The notes beneath the pieces were generated by a model. It made no database searches. It was not told the origin of the DNA and saw nothing but the letters and a program-made list of their open reading frames with translations. A program made the position numbers and the translations under genes. From assembly GCF_900114635.1 (NCBI RefSeq), contig NZ_FOTQ01000007.1:124001-188000 (forward strand): DNA of 64,000 nucleotides. The letters are read 5' to 3'. This document shows positions 45,150 to 53,434 of this stretch, in pieces. Each line of letters begins with the position of its first letter. The stretch's first letter is position 1. Source of the DNA: Shimia aestuarii (GTDB lineage: Bacteria; Pseudomonadota; Alphaproteobacteria; Rhodobacterales; Rhodobacteraceae).

Positions 45150-45620
45150 ATGTCCATTCAATTTCAGGCCTTGCCCACCGACACCGTCACCGCCATCCGC
45201 ACCACCGGCCTTGACGCCCATGGGCACCCGGTTGAACGCCACCGGTCCGACGGTGGCGCCTATCCCTGTCGCCATTGCCTTGGCGAAACGCCGCCCGGGC
45301 AAGACTATCTGATCCTCGCGCATCGCCCCTTTCAAAGGTTGCACGCCTACACCGAAACGGGGCCGATCTTTCTTTGTGCCGATGCCTGCACACGCGCGGC
45401 GCCTTCGCCCCATGTCCCGGCAATCCTCAAATCGCCGAGCTACATCCTCCGTGGCTATGATGCGAAGGAAAGGATTATCTACGGCACCGGACAAGTGACC
45501 CCGACCAATCTGATTGCCGACTATGCCACACAATTGCTTGCACTGGCCGACATCGCCTTTGTCGACGTGCGCAGCGCGGCCAACAATTGCTTTCAATGCC
45601 GGGTTGTCCGCGCCGGTTAA
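45150..45620 (+). CDS. DUF1203 protein
   Basis: 156 residues matching DUF1203 (YPCRHCLGETPPGQDYLILA, SPSYILRGYDAKERIIYGTG). Conserved Cys residues (CRHC, and CADAC) could bind metal. Function is unknown. AAGGAG precedes ATG 45150. It is encoded against the carnitine genes and splits their minus-strand run. Confidence 0.82.
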   Translation: MSIQFQALPTDTVTAIRTTGLDAHGHPVERHRSDGGAYPCRHCLGETPPGQDYLILAHRPFQRLHAYTETGPIFLCADACTRAAPSPHVPAILKSPSYILRGYDAKERIIYGTGQVTPTNLIADYATQLLALADIAFVDVRSAANNCFQCRVVRAG

Positions 45621-45654
45621 CGCTTTGGCGCCATTCGAAGCGGCACGAAACCGG

Positions 45655-45698
45655 TACCGATGCGATACCGTCACAATACCGACGTCATACCGACGTGC
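45655..45698. repeat. Four 11-bp iterons (TACCG-N6)
   Basis: TACCG occurs at 45655, 45666, 45677 and 45688, exactly 11 bp apart. The last two units share TACCGACGT. The array lies between the convergent ends of DUF1203 and cdhC, in a 127-nt gap with no gene. Confidence 0.6.
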
Positions 45699-45747
45699 CG
45701 TTCCCCGCCTACACCACGCGTTAACCATTGACCATTTCAGCCCCGAG

Positions 45748-46659
45748 TCACCCCTTGGGCGCGCGCTTCTCAAGCCCCAGCTTGGCCCGCACCTCGTCCG
45801 GTCCGATCACCCGCGCGCCCATGTTTTCAATGATGGTCTGCGCGCGTTCGACCAGTTGCCAGTTCTCCGCCAGCACCCCCTTGTCGAGCCAGAGGTTGTC
45901 TTCCAGACCAACGCGCACATTGCCCCCGGCCAGCACCGAAGCCGCCACATAGGCCATCTGGTTGCGCCCCAGCCCAAAGGCAGAGAAGGTCCAGTCATCC
46001 GGCACGTTGTTGACCATTGCCATGAAAGTATTGAGGTCATCCGGCGCGCCCCACGGCACCCCCATGCACAGCTGCACCAGCGCCGGACTGTCCAGAACGC
46101 CGTCCTTCACAAGCTGTTTGGCATACCAAAGATGCCCGGTGTCAAAGGCTTCGATCTCGGGTTTAACCCCCAGATCGGTCATCATTTTTCCCATCGCCGT
46201 CAACATGCCCGGCGTGTTGGTCATGACATAATCGGCCTCGGCAAAGTTCATCGTTCCGCAATCCAGCGTGCAGATTTCCGGCAGACACTCGGCCACATGC
46301 GCCACCCGTTCGGTCGCGCCGACCATGTCGCTGGCGTTCGACACCGGGAACGGTGCTTCTACCCCACCAAAGATGATGTCCCCGCCCATACCTGCCGTCA
46401 GGTTCAGAACCACGTCCGTCGCGCTGTCGCGCACCCTGTCCGTGACCTCGCGGTAAAGACCAAGATCCCGGCTCGGCGCCCCGGTCTCGGGATCGCGCAC
46501 ATGACAGTGCACAACCGCCGCCCCGGCCTTGGCTGCCGCGATCGCACTGTTTGCGATCTCTTCAGGTGAACGCGGTACATGTGGGCTGCGATCCTGCGTC
46601 CCCCCCGATCCGGTCACGGCACAGGTGATAAAAACCTCGCGATTCATTTCCAGCGGCAT
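45748..46659 (-). CDS. cdhC: 3-dehydrocarnitine:acetyl-CoA trimethylamine-cleaving enzyme (BKACE family)
   Basis: 303 residues of the BKACE (DUF849) family, Zn-dependent enzymes that cleave a beta-keto acid with acetyl-CoA, here giving betainyl-CoA and acetoacetate. The metal site is seen in VVHCHVRDPETG; other family stretches are NLTAGMGGD and VPWGAPDDLN. Specificity for dehydrocarnitine is inferred from the adjacent carnitine dehydrogenase-thioesterase and divergent CdhR-like regulator. AAAGGA precedes ATG 46659. Confidence 0.87.
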   Translation of the reverse strand: MPLEMNREVFITCAVTGSGGTQDRSPHVPRSPEEIANSAIAAAKAGAAVVHCHVRDPETGAPSRDLGLYREVTDRVRDSATDVVLNLTAGMGGDIIFGGVEAPFPVSNASDMVGATERVAHVAECLPEICTLDCGTMNFAEADYVMTNTPGMLTAMGKMMTDLGVKPEIEAFDTGHLWYAKQLVKDGVLDSPALVQLCMGVPWGAPDDLNTFMAMVNNVPDDWTFSAFGLGRNQMAYVAASVLAGGNVRVGLEDNLWLDKGVLAENWQLVERAQTIIENMGARVIGPDEVRAKLGLEKRAPKG

Positions 46660-46737
46660 AGCGATTCCTTTCCGGTCGTTTGATCCAGTATTCACCCACT
46701 TGCCCCTCACAACTTTACATTTTACGAATTAAACTTG

Positions 46738-47715
46738 ATGAGAATCGAAAAAACCGTCTTTTCACCTGACCCCAGACCGCTCAACACGGCGCTGCTCGTG
46801 TTTGATGACTGCAACACGCTCAGCCTTGCCGCCGCTGTCGACCCGATGCGCGCGGCCAACCGCCGCGCGGGCAAGGCGCTGTTCCGATGGCAGTTTCACA
46901 CGCCCACCCCTGCCCCCGTCCACCTGACCAGCGGTCTTGCCGTCACCGGCACGCCCATCACGGATCTGACCCACTGCGACCTCCTGATCATCGTGGCCGG
47001 ATTCCGTCTGCAGGACCATGCCACCCCACGCCTTCTGTCCAGCCTGCGCCGCCTGGCGCGGCTCGGCACACCCATGGCCGCCATCGATGGTGGCCCCTGG
47101 ATACTGGCCAGCGCAGGTCTGCTTGACGGGCATCAGGCCACAACCCACTGGGAGGATCTCGACGAGTTTGCCAGCCGCTTCCCGCAGGTCGACACCCGTC
47201 GCGACCGCTTCTGCCTGTCGGGCCCTTACGCAACAAGCGGCGGCGCGGCGCCTTGCATTGACATGATGCTGCACCTGATCGCCACCCGCCATGGCACCGA
47301 TCTCGCGCGCCGCGTCGCAGGCGCCTTTCTCTATGATCCCATGCCCGCCGGTCAGCAAAGCCCCGGATCAGTCCCCCGGCCCCTGCGGCATCACCCCCAA
47401 ATTGCCCGCGCGCTGGAGCTGATGGAGACAACGCTCGACGATCCCTTGCCTCTCTCGGATATCGCGGCGCGCTGCGGCCTGACCCTGCGCAGCCTCGAGC
47501 TACGGTTCAAAAAACATCTCGGCCAATCCCCCAAGGCGCATTACCTGTCCCTGCGCCTAGCCGAAGCACATCGCCTTGCAACGGACACCGCACTCCCTTC
47601 CCGCGACATCGCGCTGGCCACCGGCTTCAACTCCCCGGCCAGCTTTGCCCGCGCCTTCCGAACCGCCTACGGCACATCCACCCGCGCCCTACGCCAATCC
47701 ATGGCGCGGCCCTGA
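46738..47715 (+). CDS. cdhR: CdhR-like AraC regulator with DJ-1/PfpI domain
   Basis: 325 residues. The N-terminal half is a GATase-1/PfpI-like domain (LLVFDDCNTLSLAAAVDPMR, LIIVAGF) and the C-terminal half an AraC HTH pair (DIAARCGLTLRSLELRFKK, ATGFNSPASFARAFRTAYG). This is the architecture of the carnitine regulator CdhR and of GbdR. It is divergent from cdhC with 78 nt between starts. Either TTG 46735 or ATG 46738 may initiate; no strong ribosome site is seen. Confidence 0.85.
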   Translation: MRIEKTVFSPDPRPLNTALLVFDDCNTLSLAAAVDPMRAANRRAGKALFRWQFHTPTPAPVHLTSGLAVTGTPITDLTHCDLLIIVAGFRLQDHATPRLLSSLRRLARLGTPMAAIDGGPWILASAGLLDGHQATTHWEDLDEFASRFPQVDTRRDRFCLSGPYATSGGAAPCIDMMLHLIATRHGTDLARRVAGAFLYDPMPAGQQSPGSVPRPLRHHPQIARALELMETTLDDPLPLSDIAARCGLTLRSLELRFKKHLGQSPKAHYLSLRLAEAHRLATDTALPSRDIALATGFNSPASFARAFRTAYGTSTRALRQSMARP

Positions 47716-47716
47716 T

Positions 47717-47749
47717 CTTCATCTTGAAAAAAGTACTCTCGCCGAAGGC
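47717..47749 (+). repeat. Dispersed extragenic element, copy C
   Basis: CTTCATCTTGAAAAAAGTAC then TCTCGCCGAAGGC, starting right at the cdhR stop. It matches copy A at most positions. Confidence 0.5.
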
Positions 47750-47757
47750 CCTAAATC

Positions 47758-49206
47758 TCAACGCGCGACGGCCAAAAGCCCCGCGACATCAAGGTGCTGC
47801 TCGACATGGTCCGCCAATGCATCCAGAACGGTTTGGACAGTGGCATCATAACCGACACCCCCGACCGAGGCGCCAAGCCCCCCAAGCCAGGCAGCCCGGA
47901 ACCCGTCCTCGCGGAACATGCCATGCAGGTAACTTCCCGCCACGCGCCCATCCGCGCTGACCGCGCCTTCTTCGCGCCCATCCACCCGCGCAAAGGGCCG
48001 CGACCGGTCCTCCCCCTCGGTTTTACCGATGTGGATTTCATACCCGCGAAATTCCTGCCCCGACCCGACATGCGTGGCCATGACCTCGCTCAACTGCTTG
48101 TTCGGTGTCATCACCGTTGCGACGTCCAGAAGCCCCAGCCCTGCGGTCTCTCCAGCCGGTCCTTCGATCCCCTCGGGATCACGCACGACCTGCCCAAGCA
48201 TCTGATATCCCCCGCAAATACCAAGCACATGACCACCCCGCCGCACATGCGCCGCAAGGTCGACGTCCCACCCCTGCTGCCTCAGAAACGCAAGATCGCC
48301 GCGTGTCGACTTGCTGCCGGGAATGATCACCACGTCGGTGTCACCGGGTAACGCCTGCCCCGCACGCAGCATGGTCAGGCTCACGCCCGGCTCCTGCGCC
48401 AGCGGATCAAGGTCGTCGAAATTCGCAATGCGGCTCAAACCCAGGCACACGACCTTCAACCCGCCATCCCGCTCCGCATTGGCGATGTCCAGCGCATCCT
48501 CCGCAGGCAGCTTCCAGGCATCGGCGAAATAGGGCAACACGCCGAACCCCGGCCAGCCGGTTTGCTCTGCGATCATGGCATAACCATCGTCAAACAGGCT
48601 TGGGTCGCCGCGGAACTTGTTGACGAGGAACCCCGCAACACGCGCCGTATCGTCGGCATCCATGACGGCCTGTGTCCCGACGATCTGGGCGATCACTCCG
48701 CCCCTGTCGATGTCCCCGGCAAGGATCACCGGCACATCCGCCGCCTGCGCAAAACCCATATTAGCAATGTCGCCCTTGCGCAGATTGACTTCCGCCGGGC
48801 TGCCCGCGCCTTCGACAATCACCAGGTCATTCTGTGATTTCAATCTGTTGAAGCTCTCCAGCACAGCCCCCATAAGGGTTGGCTTCAACTTGGCGTAATC
48901 CCGCGCCTTGGCCGTAGTCAGCCTTTTGCCCTGCACCACGACCTGCGCACCAACGTCTGTTTCGGGCTTCAGAAGCACCGGGTTCATGTCCACCGTTAAA
49001 GGCTTGCCACAAGCCAGCGCCTGCAACGCCTGCGCCCGCCCGATCTCGCCGCCATCGCTGGTCACGGCGGCATTGTTGGACATGTTTTGCGGCTTGAACG
49101 GCGATACCGAAAGCCCCCGCCGCACCGCCGCCCGGCACAGCCCGGCCACAAGCATCGACTTGCCGACGTTGGACCCCGTTCCCTGTATCATCACCGCACG
49201 TGACAT
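47758..49206 (-). CDS. cobQ: Cobyric acid synthase
   Basis: 482 residues. Amidates adenosyl-cobyrinic acid a,c-diamide at four positions with Gln and ATP. The N-terminal ATPase half has [20 protein letters not shown]; the C-terminal glutaminase half has the triad Cys in [12 protein letters not shown] and His in GSYLHGMF. It is 3 nt downstream of the first Lin0512 gene on the same strand. Confidence 0.95.
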   Translation of the reverse strand: MSRAVMIQGTGSNVGKSMLVAGLCRAAVRRGLSVSPFKPQNMSNNAAVTSDGGEIGRAQALQALACGKPLTVDMNPVLLKPETDVGAQVVVQGKRLTTAKARDYAKLKPTLMGAVLESFNRLKSQNDLVIVEGAGSPAEVNLRKGDIANMGFAQAADVPVILAGDIDRGGVIAQIVGTQAVMDADDTARVAGFLVNKFRGDPSLFDDGYAMIAEQTGWPGFGVLPYFADAWKLPAEDALDIANAERDGGLKVVCLGLSRIANFDDLDPLAQEPGVSLTMLRAGQALPGDTDVVIIPGSKSTRGDLAFLRQQGWDVDLAAHVRRGGHVLGICGGYQMLGQVVRDPEGIEGPAGETAGLGLLDVATVMTPNKQLSEVMATHVGSGQEFRGYEIHIGKTEGEDRSRPFARVDGREEGAVSADGRVAGSYLHGMFREDGFRAAWLGGLGASVGGVGYDATVQTVLDALADHVEQHLDVAGLLAVAR

Positions 49207-49209
49207 GAC

Positions 49210-49554
49210 CTACCCCTGTTTCGGCAGGAAAGCTTCCACCGCCGCGCTTGCAATCACCAGCACATTGCCGCTGTCCGGGTTGGTTACGTTCTGCCCACCA
49301 AACACCGCCTTCACCTCGGCTTGCCCACGCGGCAGCGTCTTCAAAAGTGCTCCGCAATCTACCTTGTCCGGCTCTTGGACCCCAACCGTCACCTGAACTC
49401 GCATGGCCGCGTGATCCATACCGAGTGCATCGAACATCGGGATCGACGAATGCCGGATCGCATCCTCAATCGCGCGCGCTGCGGCCTTGGTATAATCCTG
49501 ACCGTACTGGTCATTCCCCATACCCATCTCGATAATGAAGCGCTGCTCGCTCAT
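49210..49554 (-). CDS. Lin0512-family protein, copy 1
   Basis: 114 residues of a conserved family of unknown function (FIIEMGMGNDQYGQDYTKAA, VFGGQNVTNPDSGNVLVIAS). It is paralogous to the next gene upstream, with which it overlaps by 4 nt. Position between cobO and cobQ in one co-translated run argues for a role in corrinoid metabolism; the fold may be enzyme-like, but no catalytic motif is seen. Confidence 0.82.
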   Translation of the reverse strand: MSEQRFIIEMGMGNDQYGQDYTKAAARAIEDAIRHSSIPMFDALGMDHAAMRVQVTVGVQEPDKVDCGALLKTLPRGQAEVKAVFGGQNVTNPDSGNVLVIASAAVEAFLPKQG

Positions 49555-49901
49555 GCCGCACCCTCCAGATCAAGCGCCACCGAGATGGCGACGTTGGCAA
49601 TCACCGTCGGCTTGCCGCCGTCGTCTCGGGGCACATCCAGCCCGCCGGGACTGACGACGACAGACACTTCGCCGAAGGGAAAAATCTCGGCCACTTGCGC
49701 TACATCCACCGCATCCGGCTGTTGAACTGCCACATCAACGGTGATCTGCATCTTGTTCTTTTCCTTGCCGAAAAGTTCGGCCAGATTGATCGAGTTGTGC
49801 CACAGCGCGTCGCGCACCCCGCGTACGGCCGCCTCGGTGTAGTCCTGCCGCCGAAGCGACGTTCCCATGCCGAACTCGGTCAACAGACGTTTGACCGCCA
49901 T
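49551..49901 (-). CDS. Lin0512-family protein, copy 2
   Basis: 116 residues, paralogue of the previous entry: both have a RLLTEFGMG / FIIEMGMG start, a YGQDYT / LRRQDYT motif, an A(V)RGVRDALWHNSI / ARAIEDAIRHSSI helix and a common C-terminal beta pattern. Its start overlaps the cobO stop by one base (ATGA). The two copies may form a hetero-oligomer. Confidence 0.82.
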   Translation of the reverse strand: MAVKRLLTEFGMGTSLRRQDYTEAAVRGVRDALWHNSINLAELFGKEKNKMQITVDVAVQQPDAVDVAQVAEIFPFGEVSVVVSPGGLDVPRDDGGKPTVIANVAISVALDLEGAA

Positions 49902-50509
49902 CAGAATTCCACCCCCGCCTGCGCCTTGATCCCATCGCGGAACGGGTGTTTCACAAGCGTCATTTCCGTCACGAGGTCGGCGGCCTCGATCAACTCGGGC
50001 TTGGCGTTGCGCCCGGTGCAAAGCACATGGGTCATCTCCGGCTTCTCACTCAAGAGAAACTCCACCACATCATCAATGTCGAGATAATCGTTACGCAGCG
50101 CGATGTTGATCTCGTCCAGCATCACGAACCGGTTGACCGGATCGCGGATCAGTTCCTTTGCCAATTCCCAACCTGCTTGCGCCTTGGCAATGTCGCGCTC
50201 CCGGTCCTGCGTTTCCCAGGTAAACCCCTCGCCTGAAACGTGAAACTTCACCTCTTCGGGGAAATGCTCCTCCAGAAAAGCCCGTTCCCCGGTCGCCATC
50301 GCCCCCTTGATGAATTGCACCACCGCAACCGGCATGCCATGCGCGATACATCGCATGATCATTCCGAATCCCGAGCTCGACTTGCCCTTGCCGGGCCCGG
50401 TATGCACGATGATCAGTCCCTTCTCGTCCGTCTTTGTCGCCATCATGCGATCGCGCGCGGCCTTGATTTTCTTCATCTTTTCGGTGTGGCGCGTGTTCTG
50501 ATCGGTCAT
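49901..50509 (-). CDS. cobO: Cob(I)yrinic acid a,c-diamide adenosyltransferase
   Basis: 202 residues, CobA/CobO type. Transfers the adenosyl group from ATP to reduced corrinoid. P-loop HTGPGKGKSSSGFGM (about 43-57), then VVQFIKGAMATGERAF and LDEINIALRNDYL. ATG 50509 chosen (AGAGAG upstream). It is coupled to the Lin0512 genes and cobQ downstream. Confidence 0.94.
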   Translation of the reverse strand: MTDQNTRHTEKMKKIKAARDRMMATKTDEKGLIIVHTGPGKGKSSSGFGMIMRCIAHGMPVAVVQFIKGAMATGERAFLEEHFPEEVKFHVSGEGFTWETQDRERDIAKAQAGWELAKELIRDPVNRFVMLDEINIALRNDYLDIDDVVEFLLSEKPEMTHVLCTGRNAKPELIEAADLVTEMTLVKHPFRDGIKAQAGVEF

Positions 50510-50578
50510 GTCGCTCTCTTTGGGCAAGGGGTAATGCGCGGCACGAAACCATAGCGCTGCATCAAGTACAAGCGCCCC

Positions 50579-51682
50579 TCATTTTCCGCGTGCACCGCTG
50601 AACACCGGGCGCGGGACCGGCCCGTGCAGATGCGGCAGCATGACGACGAGGTGGATCAGCCAGCCTGCACACCACAGCCCCGCCGCTGCATCAAGCCACC
50701 CGCCCATGCGCAGGATCACCGCCGTCATGACAAGCCCGAATGCCACCCCCACGCCCCGGCGCGCTTTCAACACGCCGCTAGCGCGCCAAGCGAACGCCCG
50801 CGCCGAGACCGCCATGATCAACCCTCCCATCGCCCCCATCGACAAGGCATGAAACCCTGCTGCGATGGGCCATAAGTCCAACGCCCGCGCCACGCCCATC
50901 GCCAAGAGTCCAGCGGGCAGCCAAAGATACGCAACCACTAGTATCGCCAATAGAGTGTCTCGCGTTGCCACCCTGACCGGCCACCTCGCGACCTGAACCA
51001 ACAACAGACCGCTCACGGCCAATGCCCATTCCCTCGGTGCCACGCCACTGACGGCAACGCCAAACGCCAGAGCCGTGGTCATCCAGGGTCCCGCGACAGG
51101 CTTGCTGCCAACCGCATTGAAAAGAAACGCCGGCACCATTCGCCCACCGACGAACACCAACAAGGCAGCAAAACCCAATACCGGCCACGTGCTCGCTTCA
51201 CCCCGCCACAGGAAAAGAACCGACCCGACACCGGCCAAAAGACAGATCGTGATGAAGGCCGGGCGCCATTGCCTGCCCCCCTTCTTGGCCTCCCAGAACA
51301 GACAGCCCGCCACGCTCCAGAAAAACGCCGTGGATAATGGCGCTGCAAGCGCAGAGTCCAAAAGCACGAGCCCCCGCGCCACGATCCACAGCGCGGCAAT
51401 CCCAATCAACCGCCAGCCGCCAACCGGAGCCCGCCCGGTCCAGCTGCTGCATGCGGTCAGCAAATATCCCGCCAGCGCCGCGCCGCCGAAACCGAATGTC
51501 ATCTCGTGGATGTGCCACGCCAAACCCGCTTCCAGATTCGGCCAGATCCGTGCGCCCCATTGCCAAAAACCCACCGAAATCGCCGCCCAGACCGCAGCCA
51601 GCGGGAACATCACGCGAAAAGATGCGGCCCAAAGGCCGGTTTCGGGCCACACCCGGTCGCTTGTAGGGTTCTGGGACGTCAA
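50579..51682 (-). CDS. NnrS-family membrane protein
   Basis: About 367 residues with roughly 12 membrane helices (FRVMFPLAAVWAAISVGFWQ, WHIHEMTFGFGGAALAGYLL, GFHALSMGAMGGLIM). NnrS is a haem- and copper-containing protein tied to nitric oxide response in denitrifiers. Conserved His in WHIHEMTFG and FHALSMGAMG fit metal or haem binding. Here no denitrification gene is near and it sits just ahead of cobO. TTG 51682 with AGGAG upstream is preferred; a GTG at 51715 gives 378 residues. Confidence 0.78.
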   Translation of the reverse strand: MTSQNPTSDRVWPETGLWAASFRVMFPLAAVWAAISVGFWQWGARIWPNLEAGLAWHIHEMTFGFGGAALAGYLLTACSSWTGRAPVGGWRLIGIAALWIVARGLVLLDSALAAPLSTAFFWSVAGCLFWEAKKGGRQWRPAFITICLLAGVGSVLFLWRGEASTWPVLGFAALLVFVGGRMVPAFLFNAVGSKPVAGPWMTTALAFGVAVSGVAPREWALAVSGLLLVQVARWPVRVATRDTLLAILVVAYLWLPAGLLAMGVARALDLWPIAAGFHALSMGAMGGLIMAVSARAFAWRASGVLKARRGVGVAFGLVMTAVILRMGGWLDAAAGLWCAGWLIHLVVMLPHLHGPVPRPVFSGARGK

Positions 51683-51733
51683 CAGCCCACTCTCCTGCTT
51701 GACAAAGACCCCCACGCTGCCTCACTTGGGCGC

Positions 51734-51916
51734 GCTGGTGCCTGTTTGTAGAACAGGTGAATAGGGAATGCGACACGGGGCAGACATTGCCCCCAAGCGC
51801 AGCCGCCCCCGCGACCGTGACCGGAAAGGTCGCCCGATGCCACTGGATCTCTTCCGGGAAGGCCGGGCAACCGCAGGCCAAAGTGCCGAAATCCGCAAGC
51901 CGGGAGACCTGCCAGC
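51734..51916 (+). ncRNA. Cobalamin riboswitch
   Basis: The conserved elements appear in order: GAATAGGGAATGCG (about 51758-51772), a CCCCCGC segment (51805-51812), GCCACTGGAT (51839-51847), CGGGAAGGC (51855-51863), and the B12 box GCCGGGAGACCTGCC (51899-51913). A closing stem pairs GCTGG (51734-51738) with CCAGC (51912-51916). A second stem TGTCGGG / CCCGACA (51953-51959 with 51993-51999) ends against the ribosome site of the first gene, so control of translation is plausible. High cobalamin should switch the downstream operon off. Confidence 0.92.
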
Positions 51917-52011
51917 AGACGAGATGACGTGAACCGGACGGGGTGTTTCCGGTGTCGGGCTGATGCAATGCAACCCGTCGCTGTTCCCCGTCCCCGACAA
52001 GGGAAGACAAG

Positions 52012-52395
52012 ATGGCCGACGCCGACGCACCTGTCGAATTGCTGGTCTGCACCACTTGCCGGGCCGGTGCGCCCACCGATCAGGAAGGCCCCCGCCCCGG
52101 CACCCGGCTCTTCGAGGCGCTGCAAGCGACGGACCTGCCGGCCAACGTGACCCTGCGCGGGGTCGAGTGTTTTTCCAATTGCGACCACGGCTGTTCCATC
52201 ACCCTGCGCGGTGGCGACGAACGCTGGACTTATGTCTATGGCAATTTCACCGGTGCCGAGGACGCGGAACTGGTGGCAGACGGAGTCACCAAATACGCTG
52301 CAACCGCCGACGGGCTTGTCCCTTGGCGCGACCGCTCTATCCATTTCCGCAAGAACTGCATCGCCCGTATTCCCCCCCTGGAGATCCCCGAATGA
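52012..52395 (+). CDS. DUF1636 Cys-rich protein, first gene under the cobalamin riboswitch
   Basis: 127 residues. Cysteines are arranged as C13xxC16, then C53xxxC57xxxC61 (VECFSNCDHGC), a pattern like thioredoxin-fold [2Fe-2S] ferredoxins. DUF1636 genes are often found beside cobW and cobN. A redox or metal-handling role in cobalt use is inferred. It overlaps cobW by 4 nt (ATGA). Confidence 0.85.
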   Translation: MADADAPVELLVCTTCRAGAPTDQEGPRPGTRLFEALQATDLPANVTLRGVECFSNCDHGCSITLRGGDERWTYVYGNFTGAEDAELVADGVTKYAATADGLVPWRDRSIHFRKNCIARIPPLEIPE

Positions 52396-53429
52396 GCACT
52401 CTCGAAAAACTCCCCGTCACCGTGATCACCGGCTTTCTTGGCTCGGGCAAAACCACGCTGATCCGCAACCTCATGCAAAACCCGCAAGGCAAGCGCCTTG
52501 CCGTGGTGGTGAACGAATTCGGCGACGTCGGCGTGGATGGCGAGATTCTGAAATCCTGCGCCATCCCCGATTGTCCGGCGGAAAACATCATGGAACTGGC
52601 CAATGGCTGCATTTGCTGCACCGTGGCCGATGATTTCATCCCGACGATTGAAGCCCTCATGGCGCTTGAGCCGCGCCCCGATCACATCCTGATCGAAACC
52701 TCCGGCCTTGCTCTGCCCAAACCGCTTTTGAAAGCCTTTGACTGGCCTGATATCCGCTCGAAAATTACCGTCGATGGCGTGATCGCGCTGGCCGATGCCG
52801 AGGCCGTGGCCGATGGTCGCTTTGCGCCCAACGTCGCCGCCGTCGATGCACAGCGGGAAGCCGACGAAGGGCTGGACCACGAAACCCCGCTTTCCGAAGT
52901 CTTCGAGGATCAGGTCTCCTGCGCCGATATCGTGCTTTTGACCAAACCCGACCTTGCCGGCCCCGAAGGCGTAGCCAAGGCCAAGGCCATCGTGCTCGCC
53001 GAAGCTCCTCGCCCCCTGCCTGTGGTCGAAGTCGCCGAAGGTGAAGTCGACCCGCGCGTGATCCTGGGTCTTGGCGCGGCTGCCGAGGACGATATGGACA
53101 ACCGCCCCTCCCATCACGACGGCCATGACGATCATGAACATGACGATTTCGAAAGCGTCGTGATCGACATCCCCGAGCAATCGGACCCCGCAACATTCGC
53201 GGCCAAGATCGAGAAACTGGCCAAGGAACAGAACATTCTGCGCGTCAAAGGCTACGCCGCCGTCACCGGCAAACCCATGCGCCTCTTGGTTCAGGCCGTA
53301 GGCGCGCGCGTACGTCATCAGTTCGACCGCCCGTGGAAACCGGAAGAAGCCCGTCAGGGCCGCATGGTGGTCATTGCCGAACATGACGACATCAACCCCG
53401 ACAAGATCCGGGCCGCTCTGGTAGACTAA
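52392..53429 (+). CDS. cobW: CobW, GTPase metallochaperone
   Basis: 345 residues, G3E GTPase thought to deliver cobalt to the chelatase. P-loop GFLGSGKTTL (about 14-23), metal-binding GCICC (about 73-77), and a His/Asp-rich linker (SHHDGHDDHEHDDFE, about 237-251) before the C-terminal CobW domain. ATG 52392 overlaps the DUF1636 stop. Controlled by the riboswitch 475 nt upstream. Confidence 0.95.
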   Translation: MSTLEKLPVTVITGFLGSGKTTLIRNLMQNPQGKRLAVVVNEFGDVGVDGEILKSCAIPDCPAENIMELANGCICCTVADDFIPTIEALMALEPRPDHILIETSGLALPKPLLKAFDWPDIRSKITVDGVIALADAEAVADGRFAPNVAAVDAQREADEGLDHETPLSEVFEDQVSCADIVLLTKPDLAGPEGVAKAKAIVLAEAPRPLPVVEVAEGEVDPRVILGLGAAAEDDMDNRPSHHDGHDDHEHDDFESVVIDIPEQSDPATFAAKIEKLAKEQNILRVKGYAAVTGKPMRLLVQAVGARVRHQFDRPWKPEEARQGRMVVIAEHDDINPDKIRAALVD

Positions 53430-53434
53430 ATCCC

